64,000 nucleotides of DNA. Source: an uncultured Tateyamaria sp. GTDB taxonomy: Bacteria; Pseudomonadota; Alphaproteobacteria; Rhodobacterales; Rhodobacteraceae. The notes beneath the pieces are model-generated. The model saw nothing but the letters and a program-made list of their open reading frames with translations, ran no database searches and was not told the DNA's origin. This document shows positions 19,395 through 27,631 of this stretch, in pieces (position 1 is the first letter of the stretch; each line of letters opens with the position of its first letter). The translations under genes were made by a program, and so were the position numbers. The stretch lies in assembly GCF_947503385.1 (NCBI RefSeq), contig NZ_CANNDO010000001.1, forward strand, positions 806,001 to 870,000, written 5' to 3'.

Positions 19395-20113
19395 GTGTCC
19401 TCCGGGTGAATGCGATAATGATAGCCGGTCAAGGCCGAAAAACCCAACCGCTGATAGAGCGCGTTGGCCGGGCCATTTGCCGCTGTGCACAAAACCGCCA
19501 ACCGGTCCGCCCCCTGTTCCGCCGCCCAAAAGGCCGCGCGCCGCATGATCCACTGCGCCACGCCCTTGCGCCGCTGATGCGGCAGCACCTCGACCGCGTG
19601 CGCCATCGCGATACCGCCGTGCAACGCGACAAACCCCGCGCCAGCGGGCTTGTCCGCGTGGCGGGCAAGAATACCCGTTTTCACCGCCGCACGGTGCATC
19701 ACATCCAGCCGTGCAGGCCCGATGCCGCCGGTCTCCCAAATCTCGGCCATAATGGCGAGCGGTTCCCATATCGCAAAGGCGGTCACCCGCGGGATCGGCA
19801 CATCCGTCAGCAATTCCACCGGCGCAACATACAGGTTCACCGGATCAATCACCTCATAGCCGCGATCGGCCAGTTGCCGGTCCAGCGCAGCCTCGTCCGG
19901 GCGCAGCATGAACAGCCGGGGCTGATCCAGCGCCAGCATGGCGGCTTCGGCGGTTGCAATGTCATCGGCGGTGACGGGCGCCTCTGCCGTTGCCGCCGAC
20001 ACCCGCTTGCCCCCGCCTGCACCGTCGCGAATGGTCCACGGGCCTTCGCGCATGGTGCGTGCGGGCGGCCACGTCGCCTCGATCGCATCCAAAAGCGGCG
20101 CCGGATCGGTCAT
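19391..20113 (-). CDS. GNAT-family N-acetyltransferase, two-domain
   Basis: A 240-aa protein with a GNAT core at the C-terminal half: AHAVEVLPHQRRKGVAQWIM is the acetyl-CoA pyrophosphate loop and NGPANALYQRLGF the last strand. The N-terminal 100 residues (starting with IEATWPPAR) form the variable domain seen in larger bacterial GNATs. Both ends overlap neighbours by ATGA, upstream with the CinA-like gene and downstream with the AhpD-like gene, so it is embedded in a four-gene operon. Substrate unknown. Confidence 0.82.
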   Translation of the reverse strand: MTDPAPLLDAIEATWPPARTMREGPWTIRDGAGGGKRVSAATAEAPVTADDIATAEAAMLALDQPRLFMLRPDEAALDRQLADRGYEVIDPVNLYVAPVELLTDVPIPRVTAFAIWEPLAIMAEIWETGGIGPARLDVMHRAAVKTGILARHADKPAGAGFVALHGGIAMAHAVEVLPHQRRKGVAQWIMRRAAFWAAEQGADRLAVLCTAANGPANALYQRLGFSALTGYHYRIHPEDT

Positions 20114-20832
20114 TCGGCAAAGGTCACGGACAGCGCGGCAATGGCCGCGTCCACCTGTGCCGCATCCACGCCCCGGATCACCACATTGGACCCATAGCGC
20201 CCGTCCTTTTGAAACGGATAGGACCCGATGCTGAGGGCGGGATGGGCCTCGGCCAGCTCACCCAGAGGTCCGGCAATATCACCCTCTCCCCGCTCGATCC
20301 GCAAGGTCCGCGACACCAGCGGCTGGCCCCCCGTCAGCGTCGGCAACACGCTGGCCACCATCGCCTGAAACACCGACGGCACACCGGCCATCACATGCAC
20401 ATTCCCCAAGCTGAAACCCGGTGCCGCCGACACCGGATTGTCGATCAGGCCCGCACCGTCGGGAATGCGCGCCATGCGCAGGCGTGCCGCGTTCAATTCG
20501 GTGCCCGCCCGTTCGTAATGCGCCGCCAGAATGGCGCGCGCATCTTCGCGCACGTCAATCGTCGCGCCAAAGGCGTCGGCAATGCAATCCGCCGTGATAT
20601 CGTCATGGGTCGGGCCAATCCCGCCCGAGGTAAACACCGTGTCATACAGCTCCGACAGCACCTGCACCGCCAGAATAATGGCCGCACGATCGTCGCTGAC
20701 CACGCGCACTTCTTTCAGGTCAATGCCCGCCTCGGTCAGTTTGCCTGCGAGGTAATGCATGTTGGCATCCCGCGTGCGGCCTGACAGGATCTCATCTCCG
20801 ATGACCAGCATCGCAGCGGTGGGGTTGGACAT
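20110..20832 (-). CDS. CinA-like molybdopterin-binding-domain protein (competence/damage-inducible type)
   Basis: A 240-aa protein made only of the MoaB/MogA-like N-terminal domain of CinA. It has GDEILSGRTRDAN near the start, FTSGGIGPTHDDIT near residue 75 and VMAGVPSVFQAM near 165. The C-terminal amidohydrolase (PncC) domain of full CinA is absent, as is usual for this alphaproteobacterial form. Starts at 20832 after GGAGG and heads a four-gene operon. Divergent from sfsA with only 46 bases between starts. Confidence 0.88.
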   Translation of the reverse strand: MSNPTAAMLVIGDEILSGRTRDANMHYLAGKLTEAGIDLKEVRVVSDDRAAIILAVQVLSELYDTVFTSGGIGPTHDDITADCIADAFGATIDVREDARAILAAHYERAGTELNAARLRMARIPDGAGLIDNPVSAAPGFSLGNVHVMAGVPSVFQAMVASVLPTLTGGQPLVSRTLRIERGEGDIAGPLGELAEAHPALSIGSYPFQKDGRYGSNVVIRGVDAAQVDAAIAALSVTFAE

Positions 20833-20878
20833 GCTGGCCTCCTTGAGCATATGCCCCACGAGGTATAGGCCCGCCCCC

Positions 20879-21583
20879 ATGCGCTTTCAAACCGAACTTG
20901 TCCCCGCCACACTCATCCGTCGCTACAAACGCTTTCTCGCGGACTGCACGCTGCCGGACGGGCGCGCGGTGACGGCCCATTGCGCCAATCCGGGCTCCAT
21001 GATGGGGCTGGCGGAACCCGGTATGCGCATCTGGCTTGAGCCGAATGACGACCCCAGGAAAAAGCTGAAATACGGCTGGCGTCTGGTCGACCATGGGGAC
21101 GGGCACTTTACCGGCGTCGACACCTCTGTGCCCAACCGCGCCCTGCGCGCCGCGTTCGAGGCGCGGACCGTGCCGGGCTTTGACGGATACAGCACCGTCA
21201 GGCCGGAACAGAAATACGGCCAGAACAGTCGCATCGACTTTCTGTTGCAGGGCGACAGTGTGCCGGACGCCTATGTCGAGGTCAAATCCGTCACCCTGTC
21301 CCGGCAAAACGGCCTTGCCGAATTTCCCGACAGTGTCACCGCCCGCGGGGCCAAACATCTTGGCGAACTGGCGGGTATGGCGGCGGCGGGCCACCGCGCT
21401 GTTATGCTCTATCTGGTGCAGCGCACGGACTGCACCCGCTTTGCGCTGGCGGCGGATATCGACCCGGCCTACGCCACCGCCTATGCGGCGGCAACAGAGG
21501 CGGGGGTGGACACGATCTGCCTAGGGACCCATATCACGCCCCAAGGGGTCACCGTATCCGGGCCTCTGGATGTGGTGATTTGA
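20879..21583 (+). CDS. sfsA: Sugar fermentation stimulation protein SfsA
   Basis: A 234-aa SfsA protein, full length. Characteristic stretches are RYKRFLADC, TAHCANPGSM, RIDFLL, YVEVKSVTL and FPDSVTARGAKHLGEL. The PD-(D/E)XK-like core (D followed by VEVKS) suggests nuclease ancestry, and DNA binding has been reported for the E. coli protein. Its precise role is unsettled. It is 58 bases upstream of map on the same strand, a common pairing in this group. Confidence 0.92.
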   Translation: MRFQTELVPATLIRRYKRFLADCTLPDGRAVTAHCANPGSMMGLAEPGMRIWLEPNDDPRKKLKYGWRLVDHGDGHFTGVDTSVPNRALRAAFEARTVPGFDGYSTVRPEQKYGQNSRIDFLLQGDSVPDAYVEVKSVTLSRQNGLAEFPDSVTARGAKHLGELAGMAAAGHRAVMLYLVQRTDCTRFALAADIDPAYATAYAAATEAGVDTICLGTHITPQGVTVSGPLDVVI

Positions 21584-21641
21584 CAACTGGTGGCGTCACG
21601 CGCCGCAGTGCACTATATGCCCGAAAGACACGCGCAAAACG

Positions 21642-22469
21642 ATGGAGCGCCCCGTGAAGCACGAAAGCCGCGGCCGCCTGACCAAGGACGGCATCCGCAT
21701 TTACGAAGCCTCGGACTTTGCCGGTATGCACGCGGCAGGGGCGCTGGCGGCTGGCATTCTGGACGCGATGAGCGATCACGTCTTTCCCGGCCAGACCACG
21801 GGCCGCATTGACGAGATCATCACCCAGATGGTCGAGGATGCAGGCGCGAAATCCGCCACGATTGGTTACAAGGGCTATCAGCACGCCAGCTGCATCAGCG
21901 TGAACCACGTGGTGTGTCACGGCATTCCGGGTGACAAGCTGCTCAAGGATGGGGACATCCTGAATATCGACGTGACCGTGATCGTGGATGGCTGGTTTGG
22001 CGACACGTCGCGGATGTACGTGGCGGGCAAACTGCCCCGCAAGGCCGAACGCCTGATCGAAGTCACCCATGACGCGCTCATGCGCGGCATCGAGACGGTG
22101 AAACCGGGCAACACATTTGGCGACATCGGCTATGCAATCCAGAGCTTTGTGGAAAGTCACCGCATGTCCGTGGTGCGCGATTTTTGCGGTCACGGGCTGG
22201 GGCAGGTGTTCCACGCGCCGCCCAATGTGCTGCATTACGGTCGTCCCGGCACCGGTGCCGTGCTGGAACCCGGCATGTTCTTCACCATTGAACCGATGGT
22301 GAACCTTGGCCGCCCCGAGACCAAGACGCTGGCCGATGACTGGACCGCCGTCACCCGTGACAAATCCCTGTCGGCGCAGTTCGAACACTCCGTCGGGGTA
22401 ACCGAGGACGGCGTCGACATCTTTACCCTGTCGCCCGCAGGCACGTTCCACCCGACCTACAGCCGCTAG
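21642..22469 (+). CDS. map: Type I methionine aminopeptidase
   Basis: Removes the initiator methionine from new proteins. The 275-aa enzyme has the pita-bread fold's metal ligands: D in LNIDVTVIVDGWFGD, H in GHGLGQVFH, E in FFTIEPMV and E in FEHSVGVTE. The NHVVCHGIP motif is also present. The ATG at 21642 is used here; a GTG four codons later (21654) has a slightly better upstream purine run and could be the real start. Follows sfsA. Confidence 0.93.
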   Translation: MERPVKHESRGRLTKDGIRIYEASDFAGMHAAGALAAGILDAMSDHVFPGQTTGRIDEIITQMVEDAGAKSATIGYKGYQHASCISVNHVVCHGIPGDKLLKDGDILNIDVTVIVDGWFGDTSRMYVAGKLPRKAERLIEVTHDALMRGIETVKPGNTFGDIGYAIQSFVESHRMSVVRDFCGHGLGQVFHAPPNVLHYGRPGTGAVLEPGMFFTIEPMVNLGRPETKTLADDWTAVTRDKSLSAQFEHSVGVTEDGVDIFTLSPAGTFHPTYSR

Positions 22470-22483
22470 GACCGGACCGCCGC

Positions 22484-22503
22484 GCCGGGCGGACCCGCCC
22501 GGC
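22484..22503 (+). terminator. GC-rich hairpin after map
   Basis: GCCGGGCGG (22484-22492) pairs with CCGCCCGGC (22495-22503), 14 bases after the map stop codon. There is no T-run, so it may be a Rho-assisted or stabilising 3' hairpin rather than an intrinsic terminator. Confidence 0.5.
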
Positions 22504-22565
22504 AAGTGTCCGCTGCTTTGCGCCGCACCCCCTCAACACGGTTGATCTTGAGCGTCATCCTTCGC

Positions 22566-22619
22566 ACGGTTTGATGTGCAATTTTCGCACGCGCGTCTGC
22601 GCCGTTTTGATCAAACCGT
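22566..22619 (+). promoter_or_regulatory. 10-bp inverted repeat in the leader of the protease gene
   Basis: ACGGTTTGAT (22566-22575) and ATCAAACCGT (22610-22619) are perfect reverse complements 34 bases apart. The right arm ends 17 bases before the ATG at 22637 and next to its GAGG ribosome binding site. It could be a pair of operator half-sites or an mRNA stem that encloses the leader. Confidence 0.55.
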
Positions 22620-22636
22620 ATTTGAGGATGTATTTC

Positions 22637-23929
22637 ATGCCATCAGACCGTCCCCTGTCCGACATGTCCCCCGTTACCTTCAGGATGCACGTCAAACGCC
22701 TGCGGGCCCGCTATGGCGGACCGCCCGACGTCATCAGGCAGGCGGATTTCGATGACCTCGACGATCTTGTCGATTTCTTCAAACACCACGACGCGGCAGA
22801 AGATGTGCAGATCACCGCCGCCGATATGTCGGCCCAGCTCAACGCCATCGCCCGCAGCACGCCTGCGCCAAAGCGCATGACCAACGCCATGGCCGCCCGG
22901 CTTGCCCTGCAAAAGGCCGAAGACCGTCGCAAACCCAAACGCACCTCGCCCAAACCCAAACCCAAATCCAAGCCCAAGGCCAAAGCCACGTCCAAACCCA
23001 CATCCAAACCGGCCTCAGGCGGTCCCCGGCGCACCACGCCCGCGCCCAAATTCTCCGACCTCGTGCAACCCGGCCTGTATCTCGGCGCGGACCCGTTCCA
23101 ACAGATCAACAGCCGCCCCGTCGGCACCGAGATCGACCCAAACACGCCGAAATTCCGCCGCCAGCGCGTGGGCGTCGGCAAATGCACCGGCAACAAGCTC
23201 AAGGCGGTCAAGCGCGCCTATCTCAACGCCTATTGCCTCGTCGAAGGGGCCCGGCGCGAGGTGCAGGCCATCGCCCGCAACCCGGATGCGCGCATCCTCT
23301 GGCACGCCTCCACCCGCTATCCCGAAGCGTCGCTGGCGCACTGGTTCGGCGCCGATTACAGCCCCGCCCAGATGAACCGGATGCTGACCAAAATCGAAGC
23401 GATCCTGTCCGAATGGTCGCTTGCCTTCTGCGCGGGGTTCCGGGGCCTTCTGCCCGTATTCATCCGCTGCAAATCCGTGGGCGGGGTGGGCGACGGCACC
23501 GTTGCGCGCCATCTGGTCAAGAACACGATCGAACTGATGCCGATCTACTTCAACCGCTCGCGCAACCAGCAAACCGTGACCCTGCTGCACGAGATGGGCC
23601 ACCGCTCCACCGCGCTGCTGAAACCGCGCGACGAACGCCACGACCTGTGTTCCGGCGGCTGGAACCGCAAGGAAAACATGTGCTACCGCGACCGCGACGA
23701 CGTGGACAAAAACAACAAGGTCTTTCTGATCGGCAATCCACGCCTGCTGGCCGAAGCGGCGGAAACCGGGAACACAGGCGCCCGCAAGACCGCGCTCAAC
23801 AATATCGACAATTACGTCTGCTACATGTGGAACCGCCAGCGCGACCACGGCCTGAACCAGATGTACCTGCTCTCGCCGGGTGCCAAGGCACCGCCGCGCC
23901 CCGCAGGTGCCAGCAAACCCGCGTCCTAG
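22637..23929 (+). CDS. M35-like Asp-zincin metallopeptidase with Lys-Pro linker
   Basis: A 430-aa protein in three parts. The N-terminal 90 residues are helical. A Lys/Pro/Ser-rich linker spans about 94-137. The C-terminal zinc protease domain has HEMGH at 318-322 and a closing ALNNIDNYVCYMWN close to the NNADNY signature of lysine-specific M35-type peptidases. Six or more cysteines lie in the catalytic part. No signal peptide precedes it: the chain starts MPSDRPLSDMSPVTFRM. So it is either intracellular or exported by a signal-peptide-independent route. The third zinc ligand is not certain by eye; DRDDVD is one candidate. Start chosen for GAGGA upstream. Its stop overlaps that of the convergent MAPEG gene (CTAG). 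Confidence 0.75.
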   Translation: MPSDRPLSDMSPVTFRMHVKRLRARYGGPPDVIRQADFDDLDDLVDFFKHHDAAEDVQITAADMSAQLNAIARSTPAPKRMTNAMAARLALQKAEDRRKPKRTSPKPKPKSKPKAKATSKPTSKPASGGPRRTTPAPKFSDLVQPGLYLGADPFQQINSRPVGTEIDPNTPKFRRQRVGVGKCTGNKLKAVKRAYLNAYCLVEGARREVQAIARNPDARILWHASTRYPEASLAHWFGADYSPAQMNRMLTKIEAILSEWSLAFCAGFRGLLPVFIRCKSVGGVGDGTVARHLVKNTIELMPIYFNRSRNQQTVTLLHEMGHRSTALLKPRDERHDLCSGGWNRKENMCYRDRDDVDKNNKVFLIGNPRLLAEAAETGNTGARKTALNNIDNYVCYMWNRQRDHGLNQMYLLSPGAKAPPRPAGASKPAS

Positions 23930-24330
23930 GCCGCCGCACCCAGCGTGGCGATCAATTGGATCGCAACATACAGCGTCCCAAGCGAGCCACAGGTAAAGCC
24001 CAGAATGCGGATGAACGGGACGCCGGTGTAATACAGCAGCACAAAAGCCGCCCGACCCAGCACGATCACCGCGCAGGCCACCAGCACGCCGGGGGCCTCA
24101 AGCCCCGCCAAGGCCGCCCCGGCCAGAACCGGCACGATATAGGCCGCCGATTCAACTTGGTTCTGATAGGCGCGCTGAATCCGCAACCCCAGCGCAGTCT
24201 TTTCGATGATGGGCCGGTTCGATGAAAACCCGTAGCCAAACCCTTGGGTGACATAGCCATAGACAATTTCGATGGTCAGCGCGGTCATGGTCACCAACGC
24301 AAAAATCACAAGTGCGAACGTGGGGGTCAT
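23926..24330 (-). CDS. MAPEG-family integral membrane protein
   Basis: A 134-aa membrane protein with four hydrophobic spans. It carries the MAPEG family marks NRPIIEKTALGLRIQRAYQNQVE and the later FIRILGF. Homologues are membrane glutathione-linked enzymes; bacterial members are mostly unassigned. ATG at 24330 is the first start that gives the membrane domain from the N-terminus. Lies 55 bases downstream of the haloalkane dehalogenase gene on the same strand, so possibly co-transcribed, which could fit detoxification (inference). Confidence 0.85.
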   Translation of the reverse strand: MTPTFALVIFALVTMTALTIEIVYGYVTQGFGYGFSSNRPIIEKTALGLRIQRAYQNQVESAAYIVPVLAGAALAGLEAPGVLVACAVIVLGRAAFVLLYYTGVPFIRILGFTCGSLGTLYVAIQLIATLGAAA

Positions 24331-24385
24331 AGGTCGTCTTTCTTGGTCAGGGTCAGGGTCAGTGTCAGGTGAGTGATGGCGGCGT

Positions 24386-25366
24386 CTAGCCCGGCAGCCG
24401 GTCGATCCAGTCGCGCAGCGCGCGGCCAATGGCGTCGGGATGATCTTCCTGCACGAAATGCACACCGGGTCCCAAAAACACGTCTTCGAGGTTCGCGGCG
24501 TTCGCCTTGACATATTCCACCACCGGCGGTGGCATCAGCGCGCCGGGGGCCACGTGCAGCATCAGCTTGGGCATGTCCGTGGCATAAAGCCACGCACCAT
24601 TGGCCGTAATGACGTCCGCCGTGTCCGCAGGCTCCCCCGCGATGGGGATCTGGCGGGGCCAGACCAGCGTCGGCTTGCGGCTGGCGGGCGTGGGAAAGGG
24701 CGCGCGGTAATGTTCCATCACCGCATCGGACAGCGGCGTGACAACCGCCAGCTTGCCCAGCACTTCTTCGACGAAAAAGTTGCCCTGCAACACGGCCTGT
24801 TCGCCCGCAGGGGACCGCAGCATCGCAAACAACTGCGCACTGGGTTCGCCCATGGCCTCAAGGCTGGGGGCAGGCAGGCCGGGCGGAATGCCCGCCTCCA
24901 TGAACGCGACGGCCCTGACGTTGTTCTCGTTCAGCCGCGCATAGCGCATCCCCAAAACGGACCCCCAGTCATGGATGACCAGCGTGATATCCCGCAGCCC
25001 CAGCGCGTCGATAAAACCGTCCAGATAGGCGGCGTGATCCGCGAATGTATAGTCGATGTCCGGTTTGTCACTGTCGCCCATGCCGATCAGATCAACGGCA
25101 ATGGCGCGGTGCGTGTCGGTGACATAGGGGATGATATTGCGCCACAGATAGGACGATGTGGGGTTGCCGTGCAGGAACAGCACAACAGGCCCGGTACCCT
25201 CGTCCACATAGGTCATGCTGGACCCGTTCACCGCGACGCTCTTTTTCTCGAAGGGCATATCGGCAGAGGGGGTGCCGCCCGCGGCCAGCGCAGGCAGGGC
25301 TGCGGTCAGGGCCAATGCTGCGGCTGATCCTTGCAAAAGGGTGCGGCGGGTTGTGCGCTCTGTCAT
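24386..25366 (-). CDS. Haloalkane dehalogenase with Tat signal peptide
   Basis: A 326-aa alpha/beta hydrolase that should cleave carbon-halogen bonds to alcohol plus halide. Catalytic features match the DhaA/LinB type. The oxyanion and halide-binding Asn is in HGNPTSSYLWR. The nucleophile Asp133 and halide-binding Trp are in VIHDWGS. The acid is in FMEAGIPPG and the histidine in GVHFVQEDHP. A twin-arginine leader (ERTTRRTLLQGSAAALALT) precedes the enzyme, so it should be folded in the cytoplasm and exported; most characterised dehalogenases are cytoplasmic. The start at 25366 has AAGGAG. Substrate range is unknown. Confidence 0.88.
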   Translation of the reverse strand: MTERTTRRTLLQGSAAALALTAALPALAAGGTPSADMPFEKKSVAVNGSSMTYVDEGTGPVVLFLHGNPTSSYLWRNIIPYVTDTHRAIAVDLIGMGDSDKPDIDYTFADHAAYLDGFIDALGLRDITLVIHDWGSVLGMRYARLNENNVRAVAFMEAGIPPGLPAPSLEAMGEPSAQLFAMLRSPAGEQAVLQGNFFVEEVLGKLAVVTPLSDAVMEHYRAPFPTPASRKPTLVWPRQIPIAGEPADTADVITANGAWLYATDMPKLMLHVAPGALMPPPVVEYVKANAANLEDVFLGPGVHFVQEDHPDAIGRALRDWIDRLPG

Positions 25367-25984
25367 GGTCTGCTCCTTGTCTGATGCAAAGGCCGCTCTG
25401 GCGGCCATGTCGGCAACAGGCGTACCACTGCAATTTCGCAACATCACGACGCATGTTTGCAACATTTTGGTGCGATTTTGCGAAGGCCCGGCGTCGCCAC
25501 GGGCCAGACACCGCAGGTCCGGCCTCTGCAAAACTCTGTCTCGACCAAGCGGCATACTGGCTGCGCCGCTGGGCTCACGCCTCAATGGTTTTCATCCAGC
25601 AGGGGGGTTCACGCTGCCCAAAAAACACGCGGCACCCATGACCAGCCTCCGCCATAGGGCCGGACACATGGCGCGTGCGCGGCCCGTCTTTCCCAAGTTC
25701 CACGGCCAAGCGCATATCTATGGCGGGCACATGTTCGACCGGATTATCGCCATCAATCGCAATGACTTACGACCGTGCGGCGCGGCCAAGGGATGCGGCC
25801 CGCACAGGGCGTGCTGCCATCGTCCGAAACGGCAAAGCGACACAGCCATCGCCCGGCATTTGGCCTTGCGGTAAAAACAGGGGGCGGGGCCGCCTGATCG
25901 GTCGAACCTTGGACCATCTTCGTGAGGTCCGCGCCGGTCGACGATCACAACAGGCCATTGTGGGCAACCTGTTATCGCATCTCG
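25367..25984. other. 618-bp region without a supported gene
   Basis: No open frame here has a convincing start, ribosome binding site or recognisable product. The part next to the dehalogenase start (25366) probably holds its promoter. TTCGCAA (25435-25441) and TTGCGAA (25478-25484) form a 7-bp inverted repeat about 70-120 bases upstream of that gene, with a related TTTGCAAC between them. The remaining 450 bases show nothing I can name and may be decayed coding sequence. Confidence 0.5.
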
Positions 25985-26875
25985 CTACAGCCGCCCGCGC
26001 AGACGATCCTTGTTGCGGCGCAACACGTCCTCGGCAAACCGCATGAACGCCTGCACCCGTGCCGTGCGCCGCAAATCGTTGTGGGTCAGCAACCAGATAT
26101 CCCGGCTTTTGACCGGCGCGCGGGTCCCGGCCCGCTGCAAACCGGGATCAGCATCCCCAAAAAGGCAGGGCAGGATCGACAGGCCAAGGCCACGCCGCGC
26201 AGCGGCCTGCTGGCTGGGGATTGTGGGAAAGACGCCCCAGACCGGGTTGCCCGGATATTCCGACGCCGACACCCATTCCGGCGCGCCCTGCGTCGCGTGC
26301 CCCCAGCCAAGCCAGCGGTAGGTGGCAGGGTCCCGCGCCAGATAATCCGGCGTGGCATAGGCGGCCTCGGTATAGGCAAACAGCCGTTTGCCGACCAGCG
26401 TATCGGGCGGATTGTTGTCCAGCCGTACCGCGAAATCCGCTTCGCGCCGGGCCACATCCCGGATCGTGAGCGAGGTGTCAAAACGCAGTTCGATGGACGG
26501 GTGCGCCGCCACGAAGCGGTCCAGTTCCGGAAGGAACAGCGCGTTCAGCAGCGGCTCGGGCATCGTTACCGTCAGCGGCCCGGCCAGTTCGTCGTCCAGC
26601 CCGGCAATGTGCCGCTCCACGTCGATCAGCGCCTCGCCAAAGGTTTCGGCCACGCCAAACAGACGTTCACCGGCAGAGGTCAGCATCAGGCCATCAGGTG
26701 TGCGATTGAACAGGTTGGTGCCAAGGCTGGCCTCCAGCGCCTCGACGCGCCGCCCGACCGTTGTGTGATGCACCCCCAGCGCGTAACCCGCCGCCCGGAC
26801 GGTCTTGTGCCGCACAACCGCGCGCAGGGTTTTGATGTCTTCCCAGTCCAAGGGGTCTCCGCGTTTTTGTGCCAA
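25985..26875 (-). CDS. LysR-family transcriptional regulator
   Basis: A 296-aa LysR-type protein. The helix-turn-helix (AVVRHKTVRAAGYALGVHH, then TTVGRRVEALEASLGTNLF) fills residues 18-65. The effector-binding domain follows (VTMPEPLLNALFLPELDRF). The spacing and LDWEDIKTL start resemble alphaproteobacterial LysR proteins related to the GcvA-like subgroup. Its downstream neighbour on the same strand is the haloalkane dehalogenase, 618 bases away, so a regulatory link is possible but not shown. Confidence 0.88.
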   Translation of the reverse strand: MAQKRGDPLDWEDIKTLRAVVRHKTVRAAGYALGVHHTTVGRRVEALEASLGTNLFNRTPDGLMLTSAGERLFGVAETFGEALIDVERHIAGLDDELAGPLTVTMPEPLLNALFLPELDRFVAAHPSIELRFDTSLTIRDVARREADFAVRLDNNPPDTLVGKRLFAYTEAAYATPDYLARDPATYRWLGWGHATQGAPEWVSASEYPGNPVWGVFPTIPSQQAAARRGLGLSILPCLFGDADPGLQRAGTRAPVKSRDIWLLTHNDLRRTARVQAFMRFAEDVLRRNKDRLRGRL

Positions 26876-27008
26876 GCTGCGGGGTCAGGCTACGGGAGAA
26901 TGCGCAGTGGCACCAGCGTGGCGGTGGCGCAGGCGATGGGGGGCGTTTTTTGCGTGGTGGGGTGTGGTGGCTGGTGGTGGCGCCTCGTGGTGCGGATGGG
27001 GCAGAAGA

Positions 27009-27081
27009 TTAACGATTGGTAAAACCGTCTCTGTAAGCCATTGATTTTTGGTGGGTCAGGGCGTGTCCCATGCTGGGACAC
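27009..27081. repeat. 73-bp dispersed repeat, copy B, overlapping the rsmD stop
   Basis: Second copy of the element seen at 6733-6805, same orientation and internal spacing. The palindrome GTGTCCCATGCTGGGACAC (27063-27081) lies inside the last codons of rsmD and encodes its VPAWDTP tail. The stop codon is at 27056-27058, and the TTAACGATTGGTAAAACC end lies beyond it. In both copies the palindrome is the end nearest the 3' end of a leftward gene. Confidence 0.75.
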
Positions 27082-27631
27082 CTGACGCGCCCAGCCGTTC
27101 CAACAGGGTGACATGGACCCCGCCAAAGCGCCGCTGATCCAGCGGGCCAAAGCCGTCCGGCGGGGTTTGAAACCCCTCCTCCTCCCAGACCACCACAGCC
27201 CCGGGCACCATCCAAGGCCGGGCCGAAATCAGCGCCCGCTCCCCCATACCCTGCCCATAGGGCGGGTCGAGGAACACAAGGTCAAACGGCGCGCTCGGGC
27301 AGGGACCCAGACGGGTCGCATCCCCCCGGATCAGCGTGGCCTCCTCAGCCTGTAGCTTGGTCAGATTTTCGGAAATCAGCCGCTGCCCCACGCGCCCCTT
27401 CTCGACCAGAACAGCAGAAGCCGCGCCGCGCGACAGCGCCTCCAGCCCCAAAGCGCCCGTGCCGGCAAACAGGTCCAGAACCCGCGCGCCCTCGACAACG
27501 CCGCGATGATCCAGCATCGAAAACAGGCTCTCCCGGACACGGTCCGGCGTGGGCCGCAAATGCGCGCCCGCATCCCCCTTGCCCACGGCGGCAAGCCGCA
27601 TCCCACGCCAGCGGCCCGCGATGATCCTCAC
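27056..27631 (-). CDS. rsmD: 16S rRNA (guanine(966)-N(2))-methyltransferase
   Basis: Methylates G966 of 16S rRNA using S-adenosylmethionine during 30S assembly. The 191-aa protein has the SAM loop VLDLFAGTGALGLEALSRG, the acidic VEKG strand end and the catalytic DPPYGQG. The start is GTG at 27631, overlapping the flavoprotein stop (GTGA). The last eight residues (GVPAWDTP) come from the palindrome of a dispersed repeat, so this C-terminal tail is probably not part of the ancestral protein. Confidence 0.93.
   Translation of the reverse strand: MRIIAGRWRGMRLAAVGKGDAGAHLRPTPDRVRESLFSMLDHRGVVEGARVLDLFAGTGALGLEALSRGAASAVLVEKGRVGQRLISENLTKLQAEEATLIRGDATRLGPCPSAPFDLVFLDPPYGQGMGERALISARPWMVPGAVVVWEEEGFQTPPDGFGPLDQRRFGGVHVTLLERLGASGVPAWDTP

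Noticed and set aside
25215..26046. Overlapping plus-strand frames in the 25.4-26.0 kb interval
   Set aside because: No starts with ribosome binding sites, Arg/Pro/His-rich composition, and partly antisense to the dehalogenase and LysR genes.
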